Assembly: GCA_018401465.1 (NCBI GenBank)
Contig: JAGYKE010000005.1
Coordinates: forward strand, 186,001 to 250,000
Reading direction: 5' to 3'
DNA from: Aestuariivita sp.
GTDB taxonomy: Bacteria > Pseudomonadota > Alphaproteobacteria > Rhodobacterales > Rhodobacteraceae
DNA length: 64,000 nucleotides
Position numbers and translations under genes: made by a program. The notes below the pieces were generated by a model. That model searched no databases and was not told the origin of the DNA. It saw only the letters and a list, made by a program, of their open reading frames with translations. Below, in pieces: positions 50,977-60,606 of the stretch; the first letter of the stretch is position 1, and every line of letters starts with the position of its first letter.

Positions 50977-53337
50977 TCAGAACCGCGCCTGCAGGGTGAA
51001 GTCGAAGGTCTGCTCGCGGTCGAAGGTTTCTTTCCTGAGCGCATTGGTGAAGTTGAACCGCAAGGGGCCGATGGCCGTGTCCCACAGGATCGAGACGCCG
51101 ATAACATGCCGTGCCGACCCGGTGGCGCCGACGACGGTGCCGCCTGCCGTATTCACGTTGTCGAGGTTCCAGAGGTTGCCCACATCGTAGAAGACCGCGC
51201 CGCCGACGCCCAGTTCCTCGGGCAGGCCAAGAGGGAACTGCGCCTCGAACTTGGCCACGGCATAGTAATTGCCACCCAGCGCGTCGTTGGCACCGCCCGA
51301 CTGGTCGCGCGGACCCACCCCCGACGGCTCGAACCCGCGGAACATGTTAGAGTTAAGCTGGAAGCGGTCCGTGACCCGGCTGAACCCGTTGCCACGCCAT
51401 GCCAGTGCCCCGGCCTCGAGCGAGGCGATCAGCGTCACCTCCTCGCTCAGCACGCGGCTTTGGGCCAGCGCCTTGAACGTCGTGCGGACATAATCGTTGT
51501 CGCCGCCCAGACCCGCGAAATCCTGGCTCAGTTCGATACGGTAGCCTGTATTCGGATCCAGTCCGGTCAGGCGGTTGTCGAATACGTAGGAGTATCCGAT
51601 GCCCTGACTTGCCCGTGCACCAAGCCCGACTTCATTCGTTATGGTGGCGCTATTGATGGCGCCGGGCCGACCGACCATGTCCACTTCATCGAAGAAGACG
51701 CGGGCCGCGAGGGTCGAGCTTTCCGCCAGCGGGAAGGTCAGCCCGGTGCGGAAGAACCCGCGGTCGAGGTTGTAGCTGTCGAAATCCGACCGGTTCTGAG
51801 TATAGCCGATGGCGAAGTCGTAGCGCACGTCGCGGCCGAGGAAGGCCGGTTCGATGAAGGACAGAGTATAGGCCTCGTTGTCCTCGGCGGTCGACCAGTT
51901 GAAGGCCAGTGTCTGGCCGCGTCCAAGAAAGTTGGTCTCCTGCAGGCCGAGCGCAACGCCGAAGCCGTCGTTGCGTCCATAGGAGCCACCGATCGAGAGC
52001 GATCCGGTCGGCTGTTCCTCGATATCAACGTCGATCACCACCTGATCCGAAGACGACCCCTCGCGTGCCTCGACATCCGCGTTCGAGAAGAAGCCCAGCG
52101 CCCGGATACGTTCGGCGCTTGCCCGGATCTCGCGCGGGTTGAACGGATCGCCTTCCACAACGCGGAACTGGTTGCGGATGACGCGGTCAAGCGTGGTGGT
52201 GTTGCCTTCGATGTCGATGCGTTCGACGAAAATCCGCGGGCCGCGGGTCAACACGAATTCGACATCCAGCGTCAGGTCGCGGTCGTTACGGACGATGCGC
52301 GGCTCCACCCGCAGGAAGTCGACCCCCTGCTGGATCGCCAGACGTTCCATCCGGGCGATGGAGCTCTCCACCAGCGTCGGCGAATAGACGATGCCCGGCC
52401 GGATCTTCAGCGCGGCCTGATAGGCCTCCGCCTCGAGCCCGTCATACTCGCTGACCGCCGTGATCTGGCCGAACTTGAACTGCTGCCCTTCCTGCACGTT
52501 GACGACAAGGAAGAAGGCATCACGCTCACGTGTCAGTTCCGCATTGGCGCTGTTGACGCGGAAATCGACATAGCCGCGCGACAGATAGAAATCGGTCAGG
52601 ACCTGCTTGTCGAACTCGATCCGGTCCTCGATCAGCGTGTCGCTGGTCAGGAAGGCGCGCAGAAGGTTTGCCTGCTTGGTCTGGAGCACGCGGCGCAGGC
52701 GGCGGTCGGAATAGGCGCGGTTGCCCACGAAGCTGATGCGCTCGACCTCCACGGTGTCGCCTTCGGAGATTTCGAAGATCAGGTCGACCCGGTTCTCCGA
52801 CCGGCGGATGATACGCGGAATGACGGTGGCGGCGATGCGGCCCTGCTGGGAATAGGCCTCGGCGATGGTGTTGGCGTCACGCTCGGCCTGAGCAGGGTTG
52901 AAGACCCGGCGCGCCGAACTTTCGATGAAGCTGGCAAGTTCGTCGTCCTTGAGGCGGCGGTTGCCTTCGAAATTGATCCGGTTGATCGTGGGGAATTCTT
53001 CCACGCGGATCACCAGAGTGCCGCCGCGCGGCTCGATCTCGACCGTCTCGAACAGGCCACTGTCCACGATCCGCTGATAGGCGGCGTTCAGGTCCGCCCC
53101 GCTCACCGACTCGCCCCGGCCGATTCCCGCGTAGGTGACGATCGTCGAGGTATCGATCCGCTGATTCCCCTCCACCTCGACCGAGTTGAACTGGAAGCTC
53201 TGGGCCTGCGCCGATCCCGGGAGAACCACGAAAGCTGTTGCCGCTAAAAGGAAAATTCCCGTTATCCACAGACACAAGATGTAGGATCCGGCGCCCTGCG
53301 AAGCGCAGTATCTGCGCATTCCTCTCCGAAGCGTCAT
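50977..53337 (-). CDS. bamA: Outer-membrane protein assembly factor BamA
   Basis: Inserts beta-barrel proteins into the outer membrane. The 786-aa protein has a signal peptide (FLLAATAFVVLPGSAQA), five POTRA repeats (first begins FNSVEVEGNQRID) and a C-terminal 16-strand barrel ending FDFTLQARF with the C-terminal Phe. ATG 53337 is preferred over 53367 because GGGTTGA lies upstream of the former. It sits between the rseP-small gene unit and skp. A TTATCCACA string at 53262 in the coding region is probably coincidence. Confidence 0.95.
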   Translation of the reverse strand: MTLRRGMRRYCASQGAGSYILCLWITGIFLLAATAFVVLPGSAQAQSFQFNSVEVEGNQRIDTSTIVTYAGIGRGESVSGADLNAAYQRIVDSGLFETVEIEPRGGTLVIRVEEFPTINRINFEGNRRLKDDELASFIESSARRVFNPAQAERDANTIAEAYSQQGRIAATVIPRIIRRSENRVDLIFEISEGDTVEVERISFVGNRAYSDRRLRRVLQTKQANLLRAFLTSDTLIEDRIEFDKQVLTDFYLSRGYVDFRVNSANAELTRERDAFFLVVNVQEGQQFKFGQITAVSEYDGLEAEAYQAALKIRPGIVYSPTLVESSIARMERLAIQQGVDFLRVEPRIVRNDRDLTLDVEFVLTRGPRIFVERIDIEGNTTTLDRVIRNQFRVVEGDPFNPREIRASAERIRALGFFSNADVEAREGSSSDQVVIDVDIEEQPTGSLSIGGSYGRNDGFGVALGLQETNFLGRGQTLAFNWSTAEDNEAYTLSFIEPAFLGRDVRYDFAIGYTQNRSDFDSYNLDRGFFRTGLTFPLAESSTLAARVFFDEVDMVGRPGAINSATITNEVGLGARASQGIGYSYVFDNRLTGLDPNTGYRIELSQDFAGLGGDNDYVRTTFKALAQSRVLSEEVTLIASLEAGALAWRGNGFSRVTDRFQLNSNMFRGFEPSGVGPRDQSGGANDALGGNYYAVAKFEAQFPLGLPEELGVGGAVFYDVGNLWNLDNVNTAGGTVVGATGSARHVIGVSILWDTAIGPLRFNFTNALRKETFDREQTFDFTLQARF

Positions 53338-53397
53338 GGCAATCAACCCATCTTCAGCAGCAAACATGGAATGTGAGTATCGGGATTGCGTGGGCTT

Positions 53398-53440
53398 GTC
53401 AAAAACACAAAGACCCGGAATGCATCCCGCGTCCGGGCCT
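53398..53440 (-). terminator. Rho-independent terminator after the 42-aa gene
   Basis: On the minus strand CCCGGA (53437-53432) / TCCGGG (53419-53414) form a 6-bp stem around a 12-nt loop, followed by TCTTTGTGTTTTT. It lies between the 42-aa gene stop and bamA, so bamA probably has its own promoter. Confidence 0.55.
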
Positions 53441-53463
53441 GATGCCAAAAGGTATCATAAAGC

Positions 53464-53592
53464 TCAGAAAAGAGTGCCGATGAACAGGCCGGCGACCAGC
53501 GAAAACGCGATCGCGCCTACATATAGAAGCCGGTCCATGTTCAGTGCGAACACGAGGCTCAGGCCTTCGTAGGATTTCTGCAGCGTCTGCAT
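53464..53592 (-). CDS. 42-aa single-helix membrane protein
   Basis: A short ORF from ATG 53592: M-Q-T-L-Q-K-S-Y-E-G-L-S-L-V-F, then LNMDRLLYVGAIAF and SLVAGLFIGTLF, one long transmembrane helix (about 21-41). The pattern S-x3-ALN-x-DRLLY resembles small proteins I recall from related genomes. It follows rseP by 90 nt on the same strand and is trailed by a terminator. Function unknown. Confidence 0.6.
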   Translation of the reverse strand: MQTLQKSYEGLSLVFALNMDRLLYVGAIAFSLVAGLFIGTLF

Positions 53593-53682
53593 GTCGACAC
53601 CCCTGACATCGAGGTGCCAGTCTGGGCCTGAATTGGGGCGGAATTGTGATCGCCCTGCGGCGCTTTGGTGACCTGCCCCGCC

Positions 53683-55035
53683 TCAGGGGCAGAACAGGTC
53701 GTTGCCCAGCGCGAAGACCATCAGCGACAGGACCAGCGTCAGCCCCACCGCCATGAGCACGCGGAGCACGCCGTCGCTGGGCGGGCGACCCACCACCGCC
53801 TCGTAGGCGTAGAACACCAGATGCCCGCCATCGAGGACCGGGATGGGGAAGAGGTTCAGAAGACCCACCGCCACCGACAGCACCGCGATGAACCAGATGA
53901 AGCTCTCCGCGCCCTGTTCGGCCATCGTGCCCGAGGTTTCGGCGATCCCGATGACGCCGGACATGTTGCAGGAACTGATCGCGCCGGTGATGACGTGGAA
54001 AAGCCCCGACATCGAATTCTGGATGACCAGCCAGGTCTGTTCCACTCCGCCCCGGAGCGCCTGCACAGGCCCCTGCGCCACGGTGGCCGGTTCGAACGCC
54101 ATGCCACCGACCAGCCCGATGCGCCACTGGGTGCGGAAGCCACCTTCAGGCTGGGGCTCATCCACCCGCTTGGGCGCAAGCGCGAATTGCACGATCGCGC
54201 CCTCACGCCAGACATCGAGCACCAGCACACGCCCTTCCGACGCCTCGACCGCGTTGCGGATCTGCTGGAAGGCGACGACGGGCTGGCCGTCGATCGCGGT
54301 CACCACGTCGTTGTGGCGCATGTCGATGTCGTCGGCCGCGCCGCGCGGCGCGATCTGCACCGCGACCGGAGGCATCAGATGAGGGCCAGGCACCGTCATC
54401 TCCACGCCATCGCGCCGGATCCCGTAGGCAAGAGGCTGTTCGAGCGGCATCGCCCGGGTGAACGCGTCCCAGGCTTCGGTATCCCCGATCGCAGGCGCGG
54501 GCAGGCCAGCGATGCTCACGATCTCGTCGCCCGGGCGCAGGTCAAAGCCCTCGCCCGGCAGGGCGCGCATCTCGCCCACGGTGAGCGGGTCGCGCGCCTC
54601 GCCTTGGATCATGAAGATGGCGGCGAAGACACCGATCGCCATGACGAAGTTGAACAGCGGCCCCGCCGCCACCGTCGCCGCCCGCGCCCAGAGCGGCGCG
54701 CCATGCATCGTGCGCCGCAACCGCGCGGGATCGACCGCCGCCGCGGCCATGGCCGCGCTGTCCTTGCCCGACGCCGCATCGGCATCGCCCGCGAATTTCA
54801 CGAACCCGCCGAAGGGCAGCGCCGCGATCTGCCAGCGCGTCCCGCGCCGGTCGACGCGAGACCATAGCACCGGCCCGAAGCCGATCGAGAAGACATCGGC
54901 ATGTATCCCCGACCAGCGCCCGACGATGTAATGGCCGTATTCATGCACTGCCACGATCACCGACAGCGCGATGATGAAGGCGACGATCTGCCAGACGATG
55001 CCGCCGAATTCGGGAAGGATATTCAGGAATTCCAA
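53683..55035 (-). CDS. rseP: RIP metalloprotease RseP (site-2 protease)
   Basis: Intramembrane zinc protease that cleaves anti-sigma factors or signal-peptide remnants. The 450-aa protein has HEYGH (31-35) in the first helix, LLNLFPIPVLDGGHL as the second metal motif, and two PDZ domains in the middle (RPGDEIVSIAGLPA and DIDMRHNDVVTAIDG). The start is TTG 55035, 4 nt after the dxr stop. It has no ATG nearby, so the start is moderately secure. Confidence 0.92.
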   Translation of the reverse strand: MEFLNILPEFGGIVWQIVAFIIALSVIVAVHEYGHYIVGRWSGIHADVFSIGFGPVLWSRVDRRGTRWQIAALPFGGFVKFAGDADAASGKDSAAMAAAAVDPARLRRTMHGAPLWARAATVAAGPLFNFVMAIGVFAAIFMIQGEARDPLTVGEMRALPGEGFDLRPGDEIVSIAGLPAPAIGDTEAWDAFTRAMPLEQPLAYGIRRDGVEMTVPGPHLMPPVAVQIAPRGAADDIDMRHNDVVTAIDGQPVVAFQQIRNAVEASEGRVLVLDVWREGAIVQFALAPKRVDEPQPEGGFRTQWRIGLVGGMAFEPATVAQGPVQALRGGVEQTWLVIQNSMSGLFHVITGAISSCNMSGVIGIAETSGTMAEQGAESFIWFIAVLSVAVGLLNLFPIPVLDGGHLVFYAYEAVVGRPPSDGVLRVLMAVGLTLVLSLMVFALGNDLFCP

Positions 55036-55039
55036 AGGC

Positions 55040-56215
55040 TCAACCTGCTCGTTCTGCCATCACTTGATCGGCCCGTACCCGGGCGAGATGGTCTGTTTGC
55101 ATGACGTTATCAAGGGTCATTGCGGCATCAACGAGGCCGCTTTCGCCCTGCAATCGGGTGAGGACCTCTTCCACCACCGCCGCCATGTCGGTGAAGCGGA
55201 TGCGCCCGGCGATAAAGGCGTCGAGCGCGCGCTCCTTCGCGGCGTTGAACACCGCGCCCGACAGCCCGCCCCGGTCCATGACCTCGCGCGCCAGCCGCAG
55301 CGCCGGGTATCGCGCCGGATCGGGCGCGCGGAACGTCAGCGACGCCACCTGCGCAAGGTCAAGCCGCGCCACCGGCAGCCTGCGCCGTTCGGGCCAGTGC
55401 AGGGCATAGCCGATGGCATGGCGCATGTCGGGCGGCCCCACATGCGCCATGAGCGCACCGTCGTTGAAGCCCACGATGGCGTGGATCAGGCTTTCGGGGT
55501 GGATGATCGTCTCGATCTGGTCGGGACGGACGCCGAAATATTCCCGCGTCTCGATCAGCTCGAGCGCCTTGTTGAACATCGACGCGCTGTCGATGGTGAT
55601 GCGCTGGCCCATGTCCCAGTTGGGATGGCTCGACGCCTCGGCAAGCGTTGCATGCTCCAGCGCCTCGACAGGCCAGTCGCGGAACGCGCCGCCCGAGGCG
55701 GTGATGATCACCCGTTCGACCGCACCCATGTCCTCGCCCACCAGCGCCTGGAAGACGGCGGAATGTTCGCTGTCCACGGGGAGAAGCCGCCCGCCATGCG
55801 CCTTGGCGGTGGCCAGCACCAGCGCGCCCGCACAGACAAGCGATTCCTTGTTCGCCAGCGCCAGCGTCGCGCCCTGTTCGAGCGCGGCCAGCCCGGGGGC
55901 AAGACCTGCCGAGCCGACGATGGCCGACATGACCCAGTCGGCGGGGCGTGACGCGGCCTCGGTCAGGGCGTCGCTGCCCGCGGCGGCGGCGACGCCGCTG
56001 CCCGCAAGTGCCGCCTTCAGATCGGCGTAGCGCGCCGGATCGGCAGTCACCGCCACCTCGGCGCGCAGCCGGATCGCGTCGGCGGCCAGTTGCGCGACAT
56101 TGCCTGCCCCGGTCAGCGCGACGACGCGGTAGGCGCCCGCGTCCCGCGCGATCAGGTCGATCGTGTTCTGCCCGATCGACCCGGTCGCACCCAGAATGGT
56201 CACCGCGCGCGTCAT
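55040..56215 (-). CDS. dxr: 1-deoxy-D-xylulose 5-phosphate reductoisomerase
   Basis: The second enzyme of the MEP isoprenoid pathway (fosmidomycin target). The 391-aa protein starts TILGATGSIGQNT with the NADPH site. ALANKESLVCAG, SEHSAVFQAL and TIDSASMFNKALELIE are metal and substrate motifs. ATG 56215 overlaps the cdsA stop by 4 nt. Its product ultimately feeds UppS two genes upstream. Confidence 0.96.
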   Translation of the reverse strand: MTRAVTILGATGSIGQNTIDLIARDAGAYRVVALTGAGNVAQLAADAIRLRAEVAVTADPARYADLKAALAGSGVAAAAGSDALTEAASRPADWVMSAIVGSAGLAPGLAALEQGATLALANKESLVCAGALVLATAKAHGGRLLPVDSEHSAVFQALVGEDMGAVERVIITASGGAFRDWPVEALEHATLAEASSHPNWDMGQRITIDSASMFNKALELIETREYFGVRPDQIETIIHPESLIHAIVGFNDGALMAHVGPPDMRHAIGYALHWPERRRLPVARLDLAQVASLTFRAPDPARYPALRLAREVMDRGGLSGAVFNAAKERALDAFIAGRIRFTDMAAVVEEVLTRLQGESGLVDAAMTLDNVMQTDHLARVRADQVMAERAG

Positions 56216-57006
56216 GGCACGACCCCCGGCGGGAAGGCCACGAAGGCGGTCGCCACCAGCAGGAAGACAGACGCGCCCAGCATCCCGTCGAAACGGTCCA
56301 ACACGCCGCCATGGCCGGGAATCAGCGCGCTTGAATCCTTCACACCCATCTTCCGCTTGATCGCGCTTTCCGCGATGTCGCCCAGTTGCGAGGCAAAGGA
56401 CAGAACGACCGAAACCGCGACAATGACCACCCCGCCCCCGTGCCAGACGGCAAAGCCCGCCCCCACCGCCGCCGCCGCGACCCAGCCGCCCAGCGTGCCG
56501 GCCCATGTCTTCTTCGGGCTGACGCGGGGCCAGAACTTGGGCCCGCCGATGAGCCTGCCCGCGAAGTATCCCGCGACATCGGTCGCCACCACGACCAGCG
56601 CCAGCCACAGCATCCAGACGAACCCGAAATCGTCGCGCAATGTCGTCATTTCCCATCCGGCCAGCAGCACGGCAAGCGTGAACGCCACCCAGACGGCCCG
56701 ATGCGCGCGCACCAAGGCAAGCCCACTGAGCGCAGCCGCCGCCAGAAGCGGCAGCGCGGACCCCACGGGCAGATACCCCGCCGCAAGCGACGCGGCCCCG
56801 CCCAGCACGCCCAGCGCCAGTGCCCCGCCATTTCGGGCCGGCGACAGCATCCGCGCCAGTTCCCAGACCATGGTGCCGCAGACCAGCGCGATGAAGACAT
56901 GAAAGACCGCCCCGCCCAGCGCGACCGAACCGAGCCCAACAGCCAGCATGACCGCGCCCGACCCCATCCGCAGGGCCAGATCGCCCCACCTGTCTGCGGT
57001 GCTCAT
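56212..57006 (-). CDS. cdsA: Phosphatidate cytidylyltransferase
   Basis: Makes CDP-diacylglycerol, the precursor of all phospholipids. The 264-aa polytopic membrane protein has the CdsA signature region KKTWAGTLGGW and KRKMGVKDSSALIPGHGGVLDRFD near the end. ATG 57006 overlaps the uppS stop; the longer frame to 57054 would lie within uppS. It is slightly shorter than E. coli CdsA, normal for alphaproteobacteria. Confidence 0.94.
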   Translation of the reverse strand: MSTADRWGDLALRMGSGAVMLAVGLGSVALGGAVFHVFIALVCGTMVWELARMLSPARNGGALALGVLGGAASLAAGYLPVGSALPLLAAAALSGLALVRAHRAVWVAFTLAVLLAGWEMTTLRDDFGFVWMLWLALVVVATDVAGYFAGRLIGGPKFWPRVSPKKTWAGTLGGWVAAAAVGAGFAVWHGGGVVIVAVSVVLSFASQLGDIAESAIKRKMGVKDSSALIPGHGGVLDRFDGMLGASVFLLVATAFVAFPPGVVP

Positions 57007-57761
57007 CTGGTCACACCGCCGAAACGGCGGTCCCGCCGCCCATAGGACCGGCATAGCCGCTCGAGTTCGGCGGGCGTGAAATCGGGCCAGAGCGTGTCGA
57101 TGAATTCGTATTCAGAATAGGCCGACTGCCAGAGCAGGAAGTTCGAGATGCGCGCCTCGCCGCTGGTGCGGATCACCAGATCGGGATCGGGCAGCACGTG
57201 GGTGTCGAGATACCGCGGCAGCGTCTCCTCGTCGACGCTCTCGGGGTCGAGCCGGCCGGCCGCCACATCCCGCGCAAGCCGCTTGGTGGCGCGCGCCACC
57301 TCGTCGCGCCCGCCGTAATTGATGGCGACAGTGAGGTGCACAAGCGTGTTGGCTTCTGTCAAAGCCTCGAGTTCGTCCATCATCGCGATGAGCTTGGGGT
57401 CAAGCCGCACCCGGTCGCCGATGAAGCGCACGCGCACGTTCTGTTCGACCAGTTCGCGCATCTCGCGCGTGATGTAGCGGCGGAAGAGGCTCATCAGTCC
57501 CGCCACCTCGACCTGGGTGCGCTTCCAGTTCTCGGTCGAGAAGGCGAAGATCGTCAGATACCGGATGCCCAGCCGCGGGCAGGCCTCGACCACCTCGCGC
57601 ACGCGGCGCGCGCCGGCGTGATGGCCAAACAGCCGCGGGCGTCCGCGCTGCGTCGCCCAGCGGCCATTGCCGTCCATGATGATCGCGACATGGGCGGGTC
57701 CGTGGAAACCGCCGCCTTCGACGTGTTCGGCCAAGGCCGTCTGGGCGGGGTCTTTCGGCAT
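57003..57761 (-). CDS. uppS: Isoprenyl (undecaprenyl) diphosphate synthase
   Basis: Makes the C55 lipid carrier for peptidoglycan and surface polysaccharides. The 252-aa protein has [12 protein letters not shown] (catalytic D30), FSTENWKR, and the C-terminal [26 protein letters not shown] 57761 is 7 nt past the frr stop. It joins the MEP output to the envelope glycan genes around it. Confidence 0.95.
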   Translation of the reverse strand: MPKDPAQTALAEHVEGGGFHGPAHVAIIMDGNGRWATQRGRPRLFGHHAGARRVREVVEACPRLGIRYLTIFAFSTENWKRTQVEVAGLMSLFRRYITREMRELVEQNVRVRFIGDRVRLDPKLIAMMDELEALTEANTLVHLTVAINYGGRDEVARATKRLARDVAAGRLDPESVDEETLPRYLDTHVLPDPDLVIRTSGEARISNFLLWQSAYSEYEFIDTLWPDFTPAELERLCRSYGRRDRRFGGVTR

Positions 57762-57768
57762 CCGGGTG

Positions 57769-58332
57769 TCAGACCTGCATGATTTCGGCTTGCTTGGTCT
57801 CGAGCGCGGAATCGACCGCGGCGATCATCTTCTTGGTCAGGTCCTCGACCTCGGCTTCCCAGAACTTCTGGTCATCTTCCGACAGTCCGTCCGACTTGGC
57901 CTTCTTGATCCGGTCCATCCCGTCGCGGCGGATGTTTCGGACGGCGACGCGCGCGCCCTCGGCATACTGCCCCGCGACCTTGGTCAGTTCGCGGCGGCGT
58001 TCCTCGTTCAGCTCGGGAATGGGCAGCATGATGATCGTGCCGTTGAGCTGCGGATTGATCCCCAGCCCCGATTCCCGGATCGCCTTTTCCACCTTGCCGA
58101 CCATGGCCCGGTCCCAGACGTTGATGGTCACCATGCGCGGTTCCGGAACGTTGATCGTGCCCAGCTGGTTGATCGGCGTGGGCTGGCCATAGGCCTCGAC
58201 CATGACGGGTTCCAGCATCGACCCGCTCGCGCGGCCGGTGCGCAACGACGCGAATTCTGTGCGCAGAGACGCGATCGCGCCTTCCATCCGGCGCTGCAGG
58301 TCGTCGATGTCGAGTTCGAAGTCTTCGGCCAT
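57769..58332 (-). CDS. frr: Ribosome recycling factor
   Basis: Splits post-termination ribosomes with EF-G. The 187-aa protein has the RRF start [33 protein letters not shown]-type segment ([12 protein letters not shown]), and the conserved [12 protein letters not shown] and [10 protein letters not shown]. Typical length. It lies between pyrH and uppS, the standard alphaproteobacterial order. Confidence 0.96.
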   Translation of the reverse strand: MAEDFELDIDDLQRRMEGAIASLRTEFASLRTGRASGSMLEPVMVEAYGQPTPINQLGTINVPEPRMVTINVWDRAMVGKVEKAIRESGLGINPQLNGTIIMLPIPELNEERRRELTKVAGQYAEGARVAVRNIRRDGMDRIKKAKSDGLSEDDQKFWEAEVEDLTKKMIAAVDSALETKQAEIMQV

Positions 58333-58383
58333 GTCTGCTCTCTCCCCATGTCCGCGGGCCCGTTTTTCAGCCGCTCTATAGCG

Positions 58384-59133
58384 TCAACCATGCACCTTTG
58401 TATAGGTGCCCCGCCCCGCGAGGATGCCGCGGAAGCCGCCCGGTTCGTCGAGGCTGAAGACGATGATCGGCAGATCGTTGTCGCGGGCCAGCGCAATGGC
58501 GCTTGCGTCCATCACGCCCAGACGCTTGGCAAGGCAGTCGTCATAACTGACCTCGTCATAGCGTTTGGCGTCGGGGAATTTCTTGGGGTCCTTGTCATAG
58601 ACCCCGTCCACCTTGGTGCCCTTGAAGATCACCTCGCAGTTCATCTCGTTGGCGCGGAGCGTCGCGGCGGTGTCGGTGGTGAAATAGGGGTTTCCCGTGC
58701 CGGCCGCGAAGATGACGATGCGCTTTTTCTCAAGATGGCGCACGGCGCGGCGGCGGATATAGGGTTCCGCCACCTCGTTCATGGTGATCGCGCTGATCAC
58801 CCGGGTGAAGACGCCCTTGGCTTCGAGCGAGGACTGCATCGCCAGCGCGTTCATCACGGTGGCCAGCATGCCCATGTAATCTGCGGTCGTGCGCTCCATC
58901 CCCTGCGCGCTGCCCTGCAGGCCGCGGAAGATGTTGCCGCCGCCGATCACCATGCAGATCTCGACGCCCATGTCATGGACGGCCTTCACCTCGTCGGCGA
59001 TCCGCTCGACGGTGGGCGGATGCAGCCCATAGCCCTGATCGCCCATCAGCGCCTCGCCCGAGATCTTCAGCATGACCCTGCGGTATTTGGTCTGCGGGTC
59101 GGCAGCGCCCTCGGTGGCGGCGGCTTCGGTCAT
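58384..59133 (-). CDS. pyrH: UMP kinase
   Basis: Phosphorylates UMP to UDP; bacterial hexameric amino-acid-kinase fold. The 249-aa protein has [32 protein letters not shown] and [17 protein letters not shown] 59133 has GGAG 7 nt upstream. First gene of the leftward envelope block, with miaA divergent. Confidence 0.96.
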   Translation of the reverse strand: MTEAAATEGAADPQTKYRRVMLKISGEALMGDQGYGLHPPTVERIADEVKAVHDMGVEICMVIGGGNIFRGLQGSAQGMERTTADYMGMLATVMNALAMQSSLEAKGVFTRVISAITMNEVAEPYIRRRAVRHLEKKRIVIFAAGTGNPYFTTDTAATLRANEMNCEVIFKGTKVDGVYDKDPKKFPDAKRYDEVSYDDCLAKRLGVMDASAIALARDNDLPIIVFSLDEPGGFRGILAGRGTYTKVHG

Positions 59134-59250
59134 CTTGCGCTCCGGATCATGAAGGGATTGATTGGGGCGCAACTTGTCCGAAATCGCGCCGGGTTTCAAT
59201 GCGCCTTCCCCCGCTTTCCCCCGCGCCCCATCCCGACCGCGATCCGCCCC

Positions 59251-60129
59251 TTGAAGCTTTACGACCAGATCGGCCCCCTGCCCCCCGACCGCCCCGTGCT
59301 CATCGCGGGGCCGACCGCCAGCGGCAAATCGGCGCTGGCGCTCGACATCGCGCGCAGGCAGGGCGGCGTGATCGTGAACGCCGATGCCAGCCAGGTCTAT
59401 GGCTGCTGGCGCGTCGTCACCGCCCGCCCCGACCCCGCGGAAGAGGCGCAGGCGCCCCACCACCTCTATGGTCACGTCGACTGGCGGCGGCGCCATTCGG
59501 CGGGCGACTGGCTGCGCGAGGTGGAGCCGCTTCTGCGCGGTCCGGACCGGCCCATCATCGTGGGCGGCACCGGCCTTTATTTCCTCGCGCTGACCGAGGG
59601 GCTGGCCGATGTGCCGCCGGTTCCGCAGCCCGTGCGCGACCGGGCCGACAGGATGGACCCGGCCGCGATGACCGCCGAACTCGATCCCGCGACGGCTGCG
59701 CGCATCGACCTGTCCAATCCCGCCCGCGTCCGCCGCGCGTGGGAGGTGCTGCAGGCCACCGGGCAGGGCCTTGCCGTCTGGCAGGACGCGACGCCGCCGC
59801 CGCTTCTGCCGGTCGCGGACGCCGCCGCCTTCGTGATCGAAACGCCGAAGGACTGGCTCGAAAAGCGCATCTTCGCCCGGTTCGACAAGATGATCGCCGA
59901 GGGCGCGCTGGACGAAGTCGCGGCGATGGCGCCGCATGACGATCCGGGGCTTCCCGCCTTCCGCGCGATCGGAGTGCCCGAACTCATGGCCCATGTGCGC
60001 GGCGAGATCCCGCTGGACGAGGCGCGCCGCCGCGCCGCCATCGCCACGCGGCAATTCGCCAAGCGCCAGCGCACATGGTTCCGCGCCCGCATGGGCGCAT
60101 GGCAAAAGCTGCGCGCAGGACAGTCATAG
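59251..60129 (+). CDS. miaA: tRNA dimethylallyltransferase MiaA
   Basis: Adds a dimethylallyl group to A37 of tRNAs reading UNN codons. From TTG 59251 it has 292 aa with the P-loop GPTASGKS (20-27) and the NADASQVYG region (D45) that binds the target. GTGLYFLAL follows, then [14 protein letters not shown]. No in-frame ATG with a good site lies upstream; the frame extends far left but that part is antisense to pyrH and frr. TTG or a later start are both possible. Confidence 0.9.
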   Translation: MKLYDQIGPLPPDRPVLIAGPTASGKSALALDIARRQGGVIVNADASQVYGCWRVVTARPDPAEEAQAPHHLYGHVDWRRRHSAGDWLREVEPLLRGPDRPIIVGGTGLYFLALTEGLADVPPVPQPVRDRADRMDPAAMTAELDPATAARIDLSNPARVRRAWEVLQATGQGLAVWQDATPPPLLPVADAAAFVIETPKDWLEKRIFARFDKMIAEGALDEVAAMAPHDDPGLPAFRAIGVPELMAHVRGEIPLDEARRRAAIATRQFAKRQRTWFRARMGAWQKLRAGQS

Positions 60130-60377
60130 CCGCAGACCCGCAAAACGGCCGCGTCGCTTTTGAACAAGGTGAGTGTCGCTTTTTTATCGGCAAATGACGA
60201 AACCGTAGATTGACCTCGGCTGCAAAAACATGCCGAATGCACCTCAGCCCGGGCGAAACCGCACGGAGCGATCGAAGATCAGGGCGCCCTCCGGAAAGAA
60301 CCGGACCACGTCGGGGACCACCCCGCACCGGGCGCTGCAACAGGGAGACGCGCGGCCAGAGAGGCCGTAAAGGAACC

Positions 60378-60461
60378 ATGCGACGATGTGGTGCGCACCG
60401 CGTCCGCATGACCGAAACCGTCTTCCCGAGCCCGCGCCGGGCCCGCCCCACCGGGGTGTGA
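60378..60461 (+). CDS. Possible 27-aa leader peptide
   Basis: ATG 60378 is preceded by TAAAGGAACC, the best ribosome-binding site in the gap. It encodes MRRCGAHRVRMTETVFPSPR and seven more residues, stopping at TGA 60459-60461 inside a hairpin loop. It is Arg-rich (eight Arg). A translated leader is possible but unproven, as short ORFs with SD sites occur by chance. Confidence 0.35.
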   Translation: MRRCGAHRVRMTETVFPSPRRARPTGV

Positions 60462-60471
60462 TACCCGGCGC
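60434..60471 (+). promoter_or_regulatory. Attenuator-like hairpin overlapping the leader ORF
   Basis: GCGCCGGG (60434-60441) and CCCGGCGC (60464-60471) form a perfect 8-bp stem. Inside it CCCC-ACC-GGGG (60446-60456) can also pair. The leader ORF stop lies in the loop, so a ribosome there would disturb the stem. No T-tract follows, which weakens the terminator idea. Confidence 0.4.
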
Positions 60472-60606
60472 ACCGAATGACAGGGCAGGCCTGCGCAATC
60501 AGGCGCAAGGCTGCCCTTCCGGGCCCGGCCCGGGCGAGACAGACCGGCGGGGGCGTGGCTGCGCGGACCCGGTCGGGCTGACAGTCTGAGACCGACAGGG
60601 GACCAA

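Larger units (their letters stand above)
60130..60606 (+). other. Non-coding region before the ABC operon
   Basis: A 477-nt gap. The first 110 nt are AT-rich (a likely promoter area, not pinned down). It then holds the 27-codon leader ORF and hairpin described separately, and ends in GC-rich DNA with CCGGGCCCGG at about 60517. No substrate-binding protein gene, which usually heads peptide ABC operons, is present. Confidence 0.45.

Noticed and set aside
50857-53247. 796-aa plus-strand ORF opposite bamA
   Set aside because: Mirror of the bamA coding strand; bamA has signal peptide, POTRA repeats and a barrel end.
53262-53270. Second TTATCCACA DnaA box
   Set aside because: It lies in the bamA signal-peptide coding region with no partner site, so chance is likely.
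57667-59250. Long in-frame extension of miaA to the left
   Set aside because: This part is antisense to frr and pyrH, which are clearly real; the conserved MiaA sequence begins near 59251.
60210-60377. Longer form (83 aa) of the possible leader ORF
   Set aside because: No ribosome-binding site supports the upstream ATGs; only ATG 60378 has a strong one.
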